DNA of 64,000 bases. Origin: Psychrobacter sp. LV10R520-6. GTDB lineage: Bacteria; Pseudomonadota; Gammaproteobacteria; Pseudomonadales; Moraxellaceae. Location: the NCBI RefSeq assembly GCF_900182925.1, contig NZ_LT900024.1, positions 186,001 through 250,000 of the forward strand, given 5' to 3'. The translations under genes and the position numbers were made by a program. Below the pieces are notes generated by a model, which did no database searches, was not told where the DNA came from, and saw nothing but the letters and a program-made list of their open reading frames with translations. Below are positions 29,536 to 38,382 of the stretch, piece by piece. Each line of letters opens with the position of its first letter. Position 1 is the first letter of the stretch.

Positions 29536-30126
29536 ATGTCAAGTACTCCAGTAAACAAACCATCAGCGGTTGACACCGACGCTACTCAAGCGTCTATGAC
29601 AACGCCTATGCCTGAACATATTGTTTTAGACAGGTGGGCTGATAATGGTTTTGAATGGCAAGGTGAGGTGGTGCCGACGACTTTTGAACGTCTGGCCGCG
29701 CAACTGACCACAGAGCATGAGCAACCAAAATTGCAAATGAAAGCCAATCTATATCGCCAAAACAATGTTCTGCATCTTGCCTTTAAAATAATAGGAGAGA
29801 TGTGGCTTAACTGTCAACGCTGTTTGCAACCTATAGCAATTGATATCACCGATGATTATGATATTGCGCTATTAGATGATGATAGCCAAGTGCGCACAGT
29901 TGATGATGAGCAAGATTATTTGCTGTTAAATGAAGTGGTTAGCGATCAGACGCCTGAGCGTTTGTTACCCTTTAAGAACTTAGTTGAAGATGAGATACTG
30001 CTCAAAATTCCAATGGCAACAAAGCATGATGACTGTGAGATGGCTGTTGAGCAGGTAGGAGACATACCGGAAGAAGAAAACGAAAATCCATTTGCGGCAT
30101 TGGCCTCATTAAAAGGTAAGCTATAA
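29536..30126 (+). CDS. yceD: 23S rRNA accumulation protein YceD
   Basis: YceD (DUF177) is needed for normal 23S rRNA levels and is usually encoded next to rpmF. The 196-residue protein has the family core FKIIGEMWLNCQRCLQPIAI with the CxxC pair, then the acidic DDEQDYLLLNEVVSDQ and a C-terminal NPFAALASLKGKL. The ATG at 29536 is preceded by GAGG with a 6-base spacing; an in-frame ATG four codons earlier has none. The N-terminal ~25 residues are Thr/Ser-rich. Its neighbour rpmF follows after an unusually long gap. Confidence 0.88.
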   Translation: MSSTPVNKPSAVDTDATQASMTTPMPEHIVLDRWADNGFEWQGEVVPTTFERLAAQLTTEHEQPKLQMKANLYRQNNVLHLAFKIIGEMWLNCQRCLQPIAIDITDDYDIALLDDDSQVRTVDDEQDYLLLNEVVSDQTPERLLPFKNLVEDEILLKIPMATKHDDCEMAVEQVGDIPEEENENPFAALASLKGKL

Positions 30127-30476
30127 GCATAATAGCGCCTCACTGAACTTAGCTGTTTTGAGCAAACTGTCTCGACTAAAATTAGTTGCCTTGCCTTTTA
30201 GCAGTTTTGTACATAACAGTGAAGGGCAGGGCTTTATTAATCGGTGAAACATGCGTATAATGTCCCGTTTATTGCATTCTGGCAACACGCTGCTTGCAGA
30301 TAGAAACTGATTGAGCGAATTATCTATAGATTTTAGACTCAGCCAGTAATTTAATGCACGTGGCAAACTATTTATTAATGATGCGTAAGACTTAGGTTGT
30401 TGTGATTATATAGCCTCTGTCAGTATCGATGAAAGCTGAATTTTAAGCTTATCCCTTTAAGTATAGGAGCTATATC
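30127..30476 (+). other. 350-base gap between yceD and rpmF
   Basis: In E. coli these genes are almost adjacent. Here the spacer is 350 bases with no gene. TATAAT at 30256-30261, with a weak -35 (TTTATT at 30232), is the best promoter candidate for a separate rpmF transcript. Confidence 0.5.
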
Positions 30477-30659
30477 ATGGCCGTTCAAAAAAGCCGCAAA
30501 AGCCGTTCACGTCGTGACATGCGCCGTTCACATCACCACATGACTGTAGCTGAGCTCAGCGTAGATGCCACCACTGGTGAAAAACATCGTCGTCATCATA
30601 TGACTAAAGATGGTTTTTATCGTGGTCGTCAGTTGTTTAAAGTCAGTCAAGAGGCTTAA
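30477..30659 (+). CDS. rpmF: 50S ribosomal protein L32
   Basis: L32 is a small protein of the 50S subunit. The 60-residue protein [20 protein letters not shown]... has the standard start, [20 protein letters not shown] and GFYRGRQLF at the end. It is the zinc-free form with no Cys residues. AGGAG precedes the ATG. A terminator follows, so it is not in one transcript with fabD unless there is read-through. Confidence 0.97.
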   Translation: MAVQKSRKSRSRRDMRRSHHHMTVAELSVDATTGEKHRRHHMTKDGFYRGRQLFKVSQEA

Positions 30660-30759
30660 TCTATTGGTTATATGATAGTTGATGCAGAATTATAGTAGTG
30701 GCCATACTAACTATGATAATTCCTTACAAATATCATTAAGCAATAAGCATTGAGTTAAC

Positions 30760-30815
30760 AAAAGCCAAGTTATGTCGCTATCACATATTTTGTGGTCGGA
30801 TAACTTGGCTTTTTG
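30760..30815 (+). terminator. Terminator after rpmF
   Basis: AAGCCAAGTTAT (30762-30773) pairs with ATAACTTGGCTT (starting at 30800), with a large internal region, and TTTTT follows. The long perfect outer stem and T run support a terminator that could work in both directions. Confidence 0.85.
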
Positions 30816-30998
30816 TTATGTGTTATTTGGCTCACGCCGTATTTTTAGCTCTAGTGTTAAGATTGTTCAACCGTACAAAAATCAGTTGTAGCATGAGTAG
30901 CGTTTTGCTATACAAATATAAGCTTCGTTTTCTCATCCTCTATAATAATAGTATGCATCAGTGTATAGTTTGCTATTAATCAGCTATGATTGATGACT

Positions 30999-31007
30999 TG
31001 TTAAAAT
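30999..31007 (+). promoter_or_regulatory. Possible fabD extended -10 promoter
   Basis: TGTTAAAAT is identical to the extended -10 box proposed for rplN. No good -35 box is seen. It lies about 97 bases before the fabD ATG. Confidence 0.45.
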
Positions 31008-31103
31008 AGCATCTGAGAATAAATTTTCAAAATAGCGTCTAATTTTAGAATAACGCCCTCATTCATTTTAGGGATATTTCCAATTACATAAGGAATATTG
31101 GCT

Positions 31104-32072
31104 ATGGCATCTGCAACCAATATGACAACAACACAGTCAACTCGCATCGCAGTTATCTTTCCTGGACAAGGGTCTCAAGTGGTCGGTATGACTACCGAGC
31201 TTGCTGAACTCTACCCGCAAATTCACGATACCTTTACTGAGGCTAGTGCTGCGCTTGGTGAGGACTTATGGGCAATCTGTCAAAATGAAGAACAGCTGAA
31301 CCAGACTCAGTATACCCAGCCCGCATTATTGACTGCTAGCATCGCCATTTGGCGTATTTTGCAAGAAAAAATGGATAAAAAGCCTTGTTTTTTGGCCGGT
31401 CACTCTTTGGGTGAATATAGTGCCCTTTGTGCTGCTGGTGTGATCTCTCTTGCTGATGCGGTACGCCTGGTACATAAGCGTGGTCAGCTGATGCAACAGG
31501 CAGTTGAGGGTGTTGATACGGCTATGGCAGCAGTATTAGGTCTAGAGGATCATCGCGTTGAGACTTTGTGTGAGCAGGCGACTGAGCATGTCGATGGGGC
31601 AGTTGTTGGAGCGGCGAACTTCAACAGCCCAGGTCAGGTTGTAGTATCGGGTAATGCTGCTGGCGTTACTGCCGTGATTGACAAAGTACAGAATACCGGC
31701 AAAAAGGCCATTCCTCTAAAGGTCAGTGTGCCCTCACATTGTGCATTGATGCGTCCAGCAGCTAGTGCACTGGCTGAAGCATTAGCAGCGATTAAATTTA
31801 ATCAAGCTAATATTCCTGTTATTCAAAACTGCAATGCCCGAGTTGAGACCAGTATTCAAGGTATCAAGCAGGCACTGACCGAGCAGCTAAGCGAGCCTGT
31901 GTTATGGTCACAGACCATGCAGGAGCTGGCTGATAAACAAATTAACGTCCTAATTGAATGCGGCAGTGGTAATGTACTGAGCAATCTGGCCAAACGTCAA
32001 GCGCAACCTATTGCCAGTTATCCGGTAGACAAGCCTGCTCGCCTAGATAAACTAATAGAGGTATTATCATGA
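31104..32072 (+). CDS. fabD: Malonyl-CoA:ACP transacylase FabD
   Basis: FabD loads malonyl groups from CoA onto ACP for fatty acid synthesis. The 322-residue protein has the oxyanion motif VIFPGQGSQ (~18-25), the nucleophile Ser101 in AGHSLGEYSAL, and the later catalytic His region VSVPSHCALM (~208). AAGGA precedes the ATG with 9 bases; an in-frame TTG two codons earlier is too close. The first ~12 residues are a Thr-rich extension. The stop overlaps fabG by 4 bases. Confidence 0.97.
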   Translation: MASATNMTTTQSTRIAVIFPGQGSQVVGMTTELAELYPQIHDTFTEASAALGEDLWAICQNEEQLNQTQYTQPALLTASIAIWRILQEKMDKKPCFLAGHSLGEYSALCAAGVISLADAVRLVHKRGQLMQQAVEGVDTAMAAVLGLEDHRVETLCEQATEHVDGAVVGAANFNSPGQVVVSGNAAGVTAVIDKVQNTGKKAIPLKVSVPSHCALMRPAASALAEALAAIKFNQANIPVIQNCNARVETSIQGIKQALTEQLSEPVLWSQTMQELADKQINVLIECGSGNVLSNLAKRQAQPIASYPVDKPARLDKLIEVLS

Positions 32073-32797
32073 GTAGAACGATTACTTTAGTCACTGGCGC
32101 CAGCCGTGGTATTGGCAAAGCAGTCGCCAAACGCTTTGCTAAAGAGGGCCATTTCGTCATCGGTACCGCGACCACTGAAAAAGGTGCAACGCTTATCGAT
32201 GGCTATCTACATGACTCCGGCGGTATTGGTCGTGTTCTAGACGTGCGTGATAGCGCGCAAATTGATAAGCTGTTCGAAGAGATTGAAAGTGTTTACGGTA
32301 CCGTGCAAGTGTTGGTGAATAATGCGGGTATTACTCAGGATGGTCTGTTGATGCGCATGAAAGATGATGACTGGGAAAATGTTGTTGATACCAATCTGAC
32401 ATCGGTGTATCGGATGAGCAAACGCGCCGTTCGCGGTATGATGAAAGCTCGCCGTGGACGTATCATTAATATTAGTTCTGTAGTTGCACAGATGGGTAAT
32501 GCTGGACAGTCTAATTATGCGGCCACCAAAGCTGGGGTCGAAGGTTTCAGTCGTACACTTGCGCGCGAAATTGGGTCACGGCAAGTGACCATTAACTGTG
32601 TCGCCCCAGGCTTAATCGAAACAGATATGACTGATGATCTTGATGAGCGCCTGCTAAATTCTATGCTAGATGCAGTCCCTATTAACCGTCTCGGTCAGCC
32701 AGAAGACATTGCTGCTGCGGTACTATTCTTGGCGAGTGATGAGGCCAGCTATATCACTGGAGCTGTTCTTCCCGTCAATGGTGGAATATATATGTAA
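32069..32797 (+). CDS. fabG: 3-oxoacyl-ACP reductase FabG
   Basis: FabG reduces 3-ketoacyl-ACP with NADPH. The 242-residue short-chain dehydrogenase has the nucleotide motif TGASRGIGKA (9-18), NNAG (84-87), and the catalytic Ser137, Tyr150 and Lys154 (SNYAATKAG). The C-terminus VLPVNGGIYM is typical of FabG. It overlaps fabD by 4 bases, so the two genes are coupled. Confidence 0.97.
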   Translation: MSRTITLVTGASRGIGKAVAKRFAKEGHFVIGTATTEKGATLIDGYLHDSGGIGRVLDVRDSAQIDKLFEEIESVYGTVQVLVNNAGITQDGLLMRMKDDDWENVVDTNLTSVYRMSKRAVRGMMKARRGRIINISSVVAQMGNAGQSNYAATKAGVEGFSRTLAREIGSRQVTINCVAPGLIETDMTDDLDERLLNSMLDAVPINRLGQPEDIAAAVLFLASDEASYITGAVLPVNGGIYM

Positions 32798-33070
32798 TTC
32801 AAAAAAAGTCATTACATACTTATAATAAAAATTTGTGTGAACGAGTGTAAACTCTAATAAATGGTGCTATAATAACGGATACTTTTATGTCAAAGCCCTG
32901 TATGATAATAGGGCTTTATCGAACATTAGACAAAACGTATAACGTGTTATAGGGTACTAAATCGGTAACACTGATTTGATAAGTGCCATCTTATATATAA
33001 TGCCGTAAGCGTAAAAAATAGCATTATGACAATTTTTTAAAAAATGATAGATGAAAAAGGAGAAGTCTAT

Positions 33071-33307
33071 ATGAGTAATGATACCGAGTTAAGAGTAAAA
33101 TCTGCAGTAGCTGAGCAATTGGGCATGAATGTTGAAGACATTAACAACGAAGCTTCATTTATGGAAGATCTAGGTGCTGATTCATTAGACCTAGTTGAAC
33201 TGGTTATGTCATTTGAAAGTGATTTTGGCATTACTATTCCTGACGAAGATTCAGCAGAATTGACCACCGTGCAAAAAGCAATTGATTATGTACAAGCTCA
33301 GCTATAA
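33071..33307 (+). CDS. acpP: Acyl carrier protein
   Basis: AcpP carries acyl chains on a phosphopantetheine arm. The 78-residue acidic protein has the attachment site Ser38 in [10 protein letters not shown]. The ATG at 33071 has AAGGAG 8 bases upstream and gives the usual length; the frame is open 9 codons further up. The gap of 273 bases after fabG, with a TATAAT at 32996-33001, suggests its own strong promoter. A terminator follows. Confidence 0.98.
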   Translation: MSNDTELRVKSAVAEQLGMNVEDINNEASFMEDLGADSLDLVELVMSFESDFGITIPDEDSAELTTVQKAIDYVQAQL

Positions 33308-33334
33308 GTAGCTGTTGTTTTAGCAGATTTTGCT

Positions 33335-33368
33335 AAACCGCCTACCCGTCAGGGTAAGCGGTTTTTTT
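33335..33368 (+). terminator. Terminator after acpP
   Basis: AAACCGC (33335-33341) and TACCC pair with GGGTA and GCGGTTT around a GTCA loop, with one bulged base on each side. TTTTTTT follows. This is a strong intrinsic terminator 28 bases after the acpP stop. Confidence 0.93.
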
Positions 33369-33618
33369 GTGCCTGTCTGTAGGAAAATTCTGTAATACTG
33401 TCTTTAGCTATGAATACTGTAGGACTGTTTTCAATTATAAATAACTTTATCCGAATTCTATTTACATAAGCCATGTGAATTTAACATTATTCAACATACT
33501 CTTACTATGCAAAGCTATGCAAGCAGAGTGTCTTTGTTATACTTATGCTCGGTAGCAATGAAGCTGTTATTGAAATCACTTTCAAAAATATCTGATTGTT
33601 ATTTCGATAAATAATAAA

Positions 33619-33652
33619 CATCAATAACTAATAACCATCAATAACTAATAAC
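33619..33652. repeat. Two tandem 17-bp repeats
   Basis: CATCAATAACTAATAAC occurs twice without a break, followed by CAT. It ends 21 bases before the ATG of the Kbp-like gene, so it lies in the 5' untranslated region or promoter. Confidence 0.85.
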
Positions 33653-33673
33653 CATACTTCAAGGAATTTACAT

Positions 33674-34183
33674 ATGGGAATGTTCAGTTTTGCAAAAGAC
33701 ATTGGTGACAAGATTTTTAATCGTGATGATGAAAAAAATGATGCTAAAGCAGAAACCAAAGCAGATGCAAATACGCAAGTAAAAGACAATGAACCTTCTG
33801 CTCAGTCGGTTGCTAGCCTTCTTTTACGCCGTATTCAACAGCAGAATCTTAACATTAGTAACTTGAAAGTTAAATATAACGGTTCAACGGATACCGCAGA
33901 AATCAGCGGTAATGCTAAAACTCAGGCCGACCGTGAAAAAGCCATCATTGCTATTGGTAACGTGCAGAACGTTGCTAAAGTAATCGATAATATCGATATT
34001 GAAGAAGATGCTCCTGAATCCACTATGTATACTGTAAAATCAGGCGATAGCTTGTCTAAAATTGCTAAAGACGTCTATGGTTCATCTAGTGATTATATGA
34101 GTATATATGAAGCCAATAAGCCTATGCTTTCTGATCCAGATAAAATCTATCCTGGTCAAGTATTACGTATCCCCAAGCCGTAA
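33674..34183 (+). CDS. BON and LysM domain protein, Kbp/YgaU-like
   Basis: This 169-residue protein has a charged N-terminus, a BON domain (~45-110, VASLLLRRIQQQNLNISNLK to NVAKVIDNI) and a C-terminal LysM module (~118-169, YTVKSGDSLSKIAKDVYG to YPGQVLRIPKP). This matches E. coli Kbp (YgaU), a cytoplasmic potassium-binding protein. The likely role is binding K+ in the cytosol; no signal peptide is present, in keeping with Kbp. AAGGA precedes the ATG. It appears to be a single-gene unit ended by a terminator. Confidence 0.85.
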   Translation: MGMFSFAKDIGDKIFNRDDEKNDAKAETKADANTQVKDNEPSAQSVASLLLRRIQQQNLNISNLKVKYNGSTDTAEISGNAKTQADREKAIIAIGNVQNVAKVIDNIDIEEDAPESTMYTVKSGDSLSKIAKDVYGSSSDYMSIYEANKPMLSDPDKIYPGQVLRIPKP

Positions 34184-34256
34184 TATTATTAAAGCGGTGG
34201 CTTTAATGAGCTATATTTTCAATAGTTATTCTACTTAGCATAGAACGATAAACATA

Positions 34257-34294
34257 GAAAAACGCCTTTTATAATTTAAAGGGCGTTTTTTTTG
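34257..34294 (+). terminator. Terminator after Kbp-like gene
   Basis: AACGCCTTT pairs with AAAGGGCGTT around an AT-rich loop, and a run of eight T follows. An A run precedes it. It lies between convergent genes and probably also serves queG. Confidence 0.9.
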
Positions 34295-34313
34295 CATTTT
34301 TTAGATGTTTAAC

Positions 34314-35537
34314 TCACAAAGAGCTATTGTTCAATTTGTTTTGTTGTTCATTAATTGCCCAGTCAATATGTTCATCAAGCATGTCGCCATGAATACCTAA
34401 TTTAGACTGTAATTGCATGATGATATCGGTACTGGCACCGGCGTTACCCAAACCAATAGTGATATTGCGCAAAAAGTTGACGTAACCTGTACGTCTGAGT
34501 GGACTGCCTTGGGTCTTTTGCAAGAAATCTGCCTCCTGCCATTGCCACAATTCAAGCAAGCTGCTGTTATCAAGCTGATGTCTAGGTGCAAAGTCATCGA
34601 CTACCGTCAGCTGGGCATAGCGGTTCCATGGGCAAATAAGCTGACAGTCATCACAGCCAAATACGCGGTTACCAATGGCGCGGCGATATTTAGTATCAAT
34701 TGAACCTTCGTGTTCTATAGTAAGATAAGAGATACAGGCAGCTGCATTAAGCTCATGGGGCGCGACAATCGCTTGAGTAGGGCAAATATCAATACAGGCG
34801 CTGCAACTGCCACAGTGCGCCTCTACCGGCTCATCATCGGGCAGCTCAAGACTCATAAATAGCTCGCCTAGCACAAAGAATGAGCCGGCTTGTTTGTTAA
34901 GCAATAAGGTATGTTTGCCTGTCCAGCCAAGTCCTGCTGCGTCGGCTATGGGACGTTCAAAGATAGGAGCAGAGTCGCTAAACGGTCGGAAAATAAAATC
35001 TGTCTCAGCACCAATATCTAAATGCTGCCACTCAGGTAGCATGGCTTCTATCTGTAGCGCTAATTTTTTTAGACGACCCCGCATAGTTTTATGATAATCA
35101 CGCCCGCGTGCATAACGGGCAATGATCCCATGGTTAGGACGAGCATTGTCGGCGACTGTTCGCGGTGTCGGTGCTTGAGTGAGATAATCCATGCGGACAC
35201 TTATGATGGTTTTTGCTCCCTCTACCAACTTTTCAGGATGAGCACGTAGATCATGATTGTTATGCATGAACTGTAATTGCCCTTCATAACCTTTATCTAG
35301 CCAGCGTTGTAGCTGTTCCATCTGCTTAATAAACAAAGGATGATGCACCGATAAAAAGCCGCAATCAGCAAATCCTAAGGCTTGCGCTTGGGTTTTAATC
35401 CATCGTTTTACCTCTGTTGTCGTCGCAAAGGTCGGCGTATTATTGACCGTGATATTTTCTTTTGATGCGTTACTAAGCGTTGATGAAGGCTGTTTGGCTT
35501 TGTTAGATGACATAGCTACTCGAGATTTAGTATTCAT
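34314..35537 (-). CDS. queG: Epoxyqueuosine reductase
   Basis: QueG reduces epoxyqueuosine to queuosine in tRNA, using cobalamin and two [4Fe-4S] clusters. The 407-residue protein has the N-terminal domain (ALGFADCGFLSV), the segment GRDYHKTMRGRLKKLA, and both cluster motifs: CGSCSACIDICPTQAI and CDDCQLICPWN, with the extra Cys in AACISYLTIEHEG between them. The N-terminal ~35 residues are a Ser/Asn-rich extension. It is divergent from nnr; in E. coli the two genes are also neighbours. Confidence 0.95.
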   Translation of the reverse strand: MNTKSRVAMSSNKAKQPSSTLSNASKENITVNNTPTFATTTEVKRWIKTQAQALGFADCGFLSVHHPLFIKQMEQLQRWLDKGYEGQLQFMHNNHDLRAHPEKLVEGAKTIISVRMDYLTQAPTPRTVADNARPNHGIIARYARGRDYHKTMRGRLKKLALQIEAMLPEWQHLDIGAETDFIFRPFSDSAPIFERPIADAAGLGWTGKHTLLLNKQAGSFFVLGELFMSLELPDDEPVEAHCGSCSACIDICPTQAIVAPHELNAAACISYLTIEHEGSIDTKYRRAIGNRVFGCDDCQLICPWNRYAQLTVVDDFAPRHQLDNSSLLELWQWQEADFLQKTQGSPLRRTGYVNFLRNITIGLGNAGASTDIIMQLQSKLGIHGDMLDEHIDWAINEQQNKLNNSSL

Positions 35538-35703
35538 ATATAACAGTAAATGATGGCGTGAATATCATTATGATAAGCCAGTTGGCTAATAGCGCAAGCT
35601 TAAAATAAAATAAATAAACATTGTCCTTGCTATATAGGGTGATATATAAGATTGATACATAAGGCTAGGTAAGGTTTTGCTAAGCTTACAGGAGTTAATA
35701 AAG

Positions 35704-35729
35704 TGTAAGTTAACAGAAATTAACTTACA
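35704..35729 (+). promoter_or_regulatory. Perfect 10-bp dyad upstream of nnr
   Basis: TGTAAGTTAA (35704-35713) pairs with TTAACTTACA (35720-35729) around CAGAAA. It ends 30 bases before the nnr ATG and lies in the queG-nnr divergent region. It could be an operator or a hairpin in the nnr leader; no T run follows. Confidence 0.55.
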
Positions 35730-35759
35730 AATTGGTAGAAGAATAACCGAGGGTCAACC

Positions 35760-37547
35760 ATGCAAGCGCCATCTACTTTACTTTTGTCACAGACAACGAG
35801 GCCTATCGCACTATATAGCAGCGAGCAGCTCTATACGATGGAGCAAGCATGGTTTGCAAAAGGTCATGATAGCTTTGGGCTAATGCAACAAGCTGCTTGG
35901 CAAATGGCACAGTATATCGAACAGCTGCATGCTCGAAAATATTGTTTCTCTCATTTATCAGGTACGAGCCCGACTCAACAGAGTAATAATCGACAGCGGC
36001 AAGTTAGCATTTGGGTAGGACAAGGTAATAATGGCGGTGATGGTTGGCTGATTGCCTATTATTTGCAGCAAGCAGGCTGGCAGGTACAAATCATAACCGT
36101 CGGCTTTGATAAAAATGCGTTTGGTGAAAGTAGTTTTAATAAAAATAATAAAAATGAACAAGGCTCCGTATCTGACGCGAAAAAGGCTCAACAGCTGGCG
36201 ATATCTGCTAACTGTCCTTATCAGCGATTTGAAGATGGTGCCTACAGCCAAAACAATCATAAAGATGCAGCCTTGCAAGCTGACGTTTATGTTGATGCGC
36301 TGTTTGGTATTGGCCTAGATCGTGCGCCAGAAGGCGTTTATGAGCAAGCAATCAATACTTTTAATCGTGTTACTAAGCAAGATAAGTCGTCTGAGACACT
36401 GGTGGTCGCCGTTGACATTCCAAGTGGTCTCGTCGCATCCACAGGTCAAGTCTTCGAGTGTATAGCGATACAGGCCGATGTGACCTTATGTCTGATTGCA
36501 CGTAAATTTGGTCTACATACCAAAGACGGCATGGACTATAGCGGAGAAGTGCTCGATATACCGCTGATACCCTATCAAACGACTAATCAAGCGTTGATGC
36601 CAGTTGCTACGTTACTTAACACTGCACATAAACTATCTGCGCGCCGACAGAATAGCTATAAAGGCAGCTATGGCCATGTCTTAATCATTGGAGGAAATCG
36701 GGTTGATGGATCACAAGGTATGGGTGGAGCTGCAATATTATCTGCCTCCAGTGCGATGGCGACAGGAGCGGGCAAGATTACCGTTGCTTGTCATGAAGCC
36801 TTTCACGGGGCGTTATTGACTTCGCTACCGGACGCTATGACTATTAATTTGCATGATGAAAATGGGGTTAAACCGTTAATTGAAGACGCTAGTATCGTTG
36901 CTATTGGCATGGGGCTGGGTCGGGATAAAAAAGCAAAAGCTTTATTTATCAGCTATATTCAAGCTGCGATAGTACAGGGTAAGCCTCTAGTCATAGATGC
37001 CGATGGTCTTTACCATTTAGCGTCGTTGCAAGTTGAGAATCATGAACTGGTGACTCAGCTGCGAAAATACAGTACTGAGCACCAAGTTTGTTTGACGCCT
37101 CATAGTGGTGAGGCCGCTAGATTGCTTGATAAAAAGATAAGTGAAGTAGAAGACGATAGATTAGAGGCTATCAAAAAATGCGCGACGACGTATGGTGGCG
37201 ATTGGGTGTTAAAAGGGGCGGGCTCTTTAGTACTAGAACAAGTATTAGAGCAACAGCAAGTATACATCTGTGGCACTGGTAATGCCGGCATGGCAACGGC
37301 TGGCATGGGCGATGTATTATCGGGTGTGACTGCTGGTTTATTAGCACAGCAAGATTTGAAAGATGAATCGCATGGTTTACACCAAGCGGTCCTTATTCAT
37401 GGACTGGCAGGAGATGCGCTGATTAATCGACCACTTCGTCACGGTGATGACAACGTATCGCTATTGATTGGACAGCGAGGCTTGCAAGCACAAGACATGC
37501 CCCTTGCCATTCGCCATATGATGGAATTAATTACTGATTATAACTAG
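35760..37547 (+). CDS. nnr: Bifunctional NAD(P)HX epimerase and dehydratase
   Basis: Nnr repairs hydrated NADH and NADPH: the N-terminal domain interconverts the epimers and the C-terminal domain dehydrates S-NADHX with ADP. The 595-residue protein shows the epimerase motifs WVGQGNNGGDGWLIA and ALFGIGLDR with VAVDIPSGL, and the dehydratase motifs KGSYGHVLIIGG, IDADGLYHLA, and GTGNAGMATAGMGDVLSG. It is ~80 residues longer than E. coli Nnr. The extra length is in the first ~15 residues and insertions around residues 62-75 and 118-165 of the epimerase domain. GAGGG precedes the ATG. Confidence 0.95.
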   Translation: MQAPSTLLLSQTTRPIALYSSEQLYTMEQAWFAKGHDSFGLMQQAAWQMAQYIEQLHARKYCFSHLSGTSPTQQSNNRQRQVSIWVGQGNNGGDGWLIAYYLQQAGWQVQIITVGFDKNAFGESSFNKNNKNEQGSVSDAKKAQQLAISANCPYQRFEDGAYSQNNHKDAALQADVYVDALFGIGLDRAPEGVYEQAINTFNRVTKQDKSSETLVVAVDIPSGLVASTGQVFECIAIQADVTLCLIARKFGLHTKDGMDYSGEVLDIPLIPYQTTNQALMPVATLLNTAHKLSARRQNSYKGSYGHVLIIGGNRVDGSQGMGGAAILSASSAMATGAGKITVACHEAFHGALLTSLPDAMTINLHDENGVKPLIEDASIVAIGMGLGRDKKAKALFISYIQAAIVQGKPLVIDADGLYHLASLQVENHELVTQLRKYSTEHQVCLTPHSGEAARLLDKKISEVEDDRLEAIKKCATTYGGDWVLKGAGSLVLEQVLEQQQVYICGTGNAGMATAGMGDVLSGVTAGLLAQQDLKDESHGLHQAVLIHGLAGDALINRPLRHGDDNVSLLIGQRGLQAQDMPLAIRHMMELITDYN

Positions 37548-37589
37548 CCAAGCCTAAGCAAAATAGCTTTAGGCTTAGGTGAAAAAAGA

Positions 37590-38093
37590 CTAGGTAGCAG
37601 TGCTGCCACAGTATTGACTGATTGCTTGCTGGACCCGCTCACGCTTAAGCTCAATTTCGCGACCATCGAGATATTCACGTTTACCGCTGTCATCCATCTC
37701 ATAGATACGGCCACCAACATTGAGGTTGGTTAAGTTATTACGTAGCGATTGACAACGCTGAGCATTCGCTTGTGCTTCTTGATCTTTAATGCGCGCCTCT
37801 AATTGTGCGACTCGCTGTTCTTCTGCGCTCTGGGTATTATCCTCTTGGTTGATATCCGTTTTGCCCGCCAATTGTCCTACATTGGTTTGCCTGCCATCGC
37901 TACGAAACTCAATGACTTCGATATTTTTGCCGTTTTGTGGCGCATGTTGGCTGTACTTAACCTCACCATGCGCTCCAATGGACTTATAAACTTGAATAGC
38001 GTGACTCGCATTCATAGATAGCATTAGCATACACGCGGCAACGATACTAACAAGCAGCTTGGTCGTGGTATTTATCATAGACGCAGACGGCAT
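37590..38093 (-). CDS. Secreted DUF4124 protein
   Basis: This 167-residue protein has an N-terminal signal peptide (LLVSIVAACMLMLSMNASHA, probable cleavage after ASHA near residue 32). A DUF4124 domain follows: IQVYKSIGAHGEVKYSQHAP. A helical, Gln/Glu/Arg-rich region (~85-120) and a short C-terminal segment with KREYLDGREIELKRERV complete it. DUF4124 proteins are periplasmic or exported and of unknown function. AAGGA lies 8 bases before the ATG. It converges on nnr. Confidence 0.82.
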   Translation of the reverse strand: MPSASMINTTTKLLVSIVAACMLMLSMNASHAIQVYKSIGAHGEVKYSQHAPQNGKNIEVIEFRSDGRQTNVGQLAGKTDINQEDNTQSAEEQRVAQLEARIKDQEAQANAQRCQSLRNNLTNLNVGGRIYEMDDSGKREYLDGREIELKRERVQQAISQYCGSTAT

Positions 38094-38264
38094 AGTAGCA
38101 ATCCTTTTAATGGATAAAAAATAAGTGTGGGTGTTTATATAAAAACATCATATCGGTCTGTTAATACGCTTACCAATACAGTGGCATTTGATTTTAGCAA
38201 AAAAATCTTATTAATGTATATTATTTAATAACCAATAGTTAGGGGTGGGTGTTAGAAGTTTTTC

Positions 38265-38296
38265 TTGACAATAGCCCTCAAACCATCGAATATAAT
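38265..38296 (+). promoter_or_regulatory. Promoter candidate for ilvIHC
   Basis: A perfect TTGACA (38265-38270) and a perfect TATAAT (38291-38296) occur, but with a long spacer of 20 bases. A 17-base spacing would use GAATAT as the -10 box. The transcript would have a leader of about 640 nt before ilvI. Confidence 0.55.
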
Positions 38297-38325
38297 AGCA
38301 GTTGATTGGTCAGTGAGCGGCATTT

Positions 38326-38382
38326 ATGATATTGCCGTGGCACTTGAAAATAATGACTACGGGTTGCTTATCGGTAGCTTAG
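38326..38382 (+). CDS. Possible ilv leader peptide (18 residues)
   Basis: The frame MILPWHLKIMTTGCLSVA starts 30 bases downstream of the proposed -10 box. It has two Ile, three Leu and one Val among 18 residues, but not the dense runs seen in the E. coli ilvGMEDA or ilvBN leaders. The ribosome binding site is weak (GAGCGG). It is offered as a candidate only. Confidence 0.25.
   Translation: MILPWHLKIMTTGCLSVA

Larger units (their letters stand above)
30660..31103 (+). other. Spacer between rpmF and fabD; no plsX or fabH
   Basis: These 444 bases contain the rpmF terminator, an extended -10 box at 30999-31007 and a 12-bp direct repeat (31003-31014 and 31030-31041). There is no trace of plsX or fabH, which lie here in E. 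coli. Confidence 0.7.
33308..33673. other. Spacer between acpP and the Kbp-like gene
   Basis: These 366 bases hold the acpP terminator (33335-33368) and two tandem 17-bp units CATCAATAACTAATAAC (33619-33635 and 33636-33652) just before the next ribosome binding site. No gene is seen. Confidence 0.65.

Noticed and set aside
32892..32917. Hairpin AAAGCCCT/AGGGCTTT between fabG and acpP as a terminator
   Set aside because: The loop is 10 bases and only TTT precedes ATCG, so there is no real T tract; it may be a weak or non-functional dyad.
34314..38093. queG-nnr region as the complete E. coli yjeS-yjeF-tsaE set
   Set aside because: tsaE is not present next to nnr; the following gene is a DUF4124 protein on the other strand.
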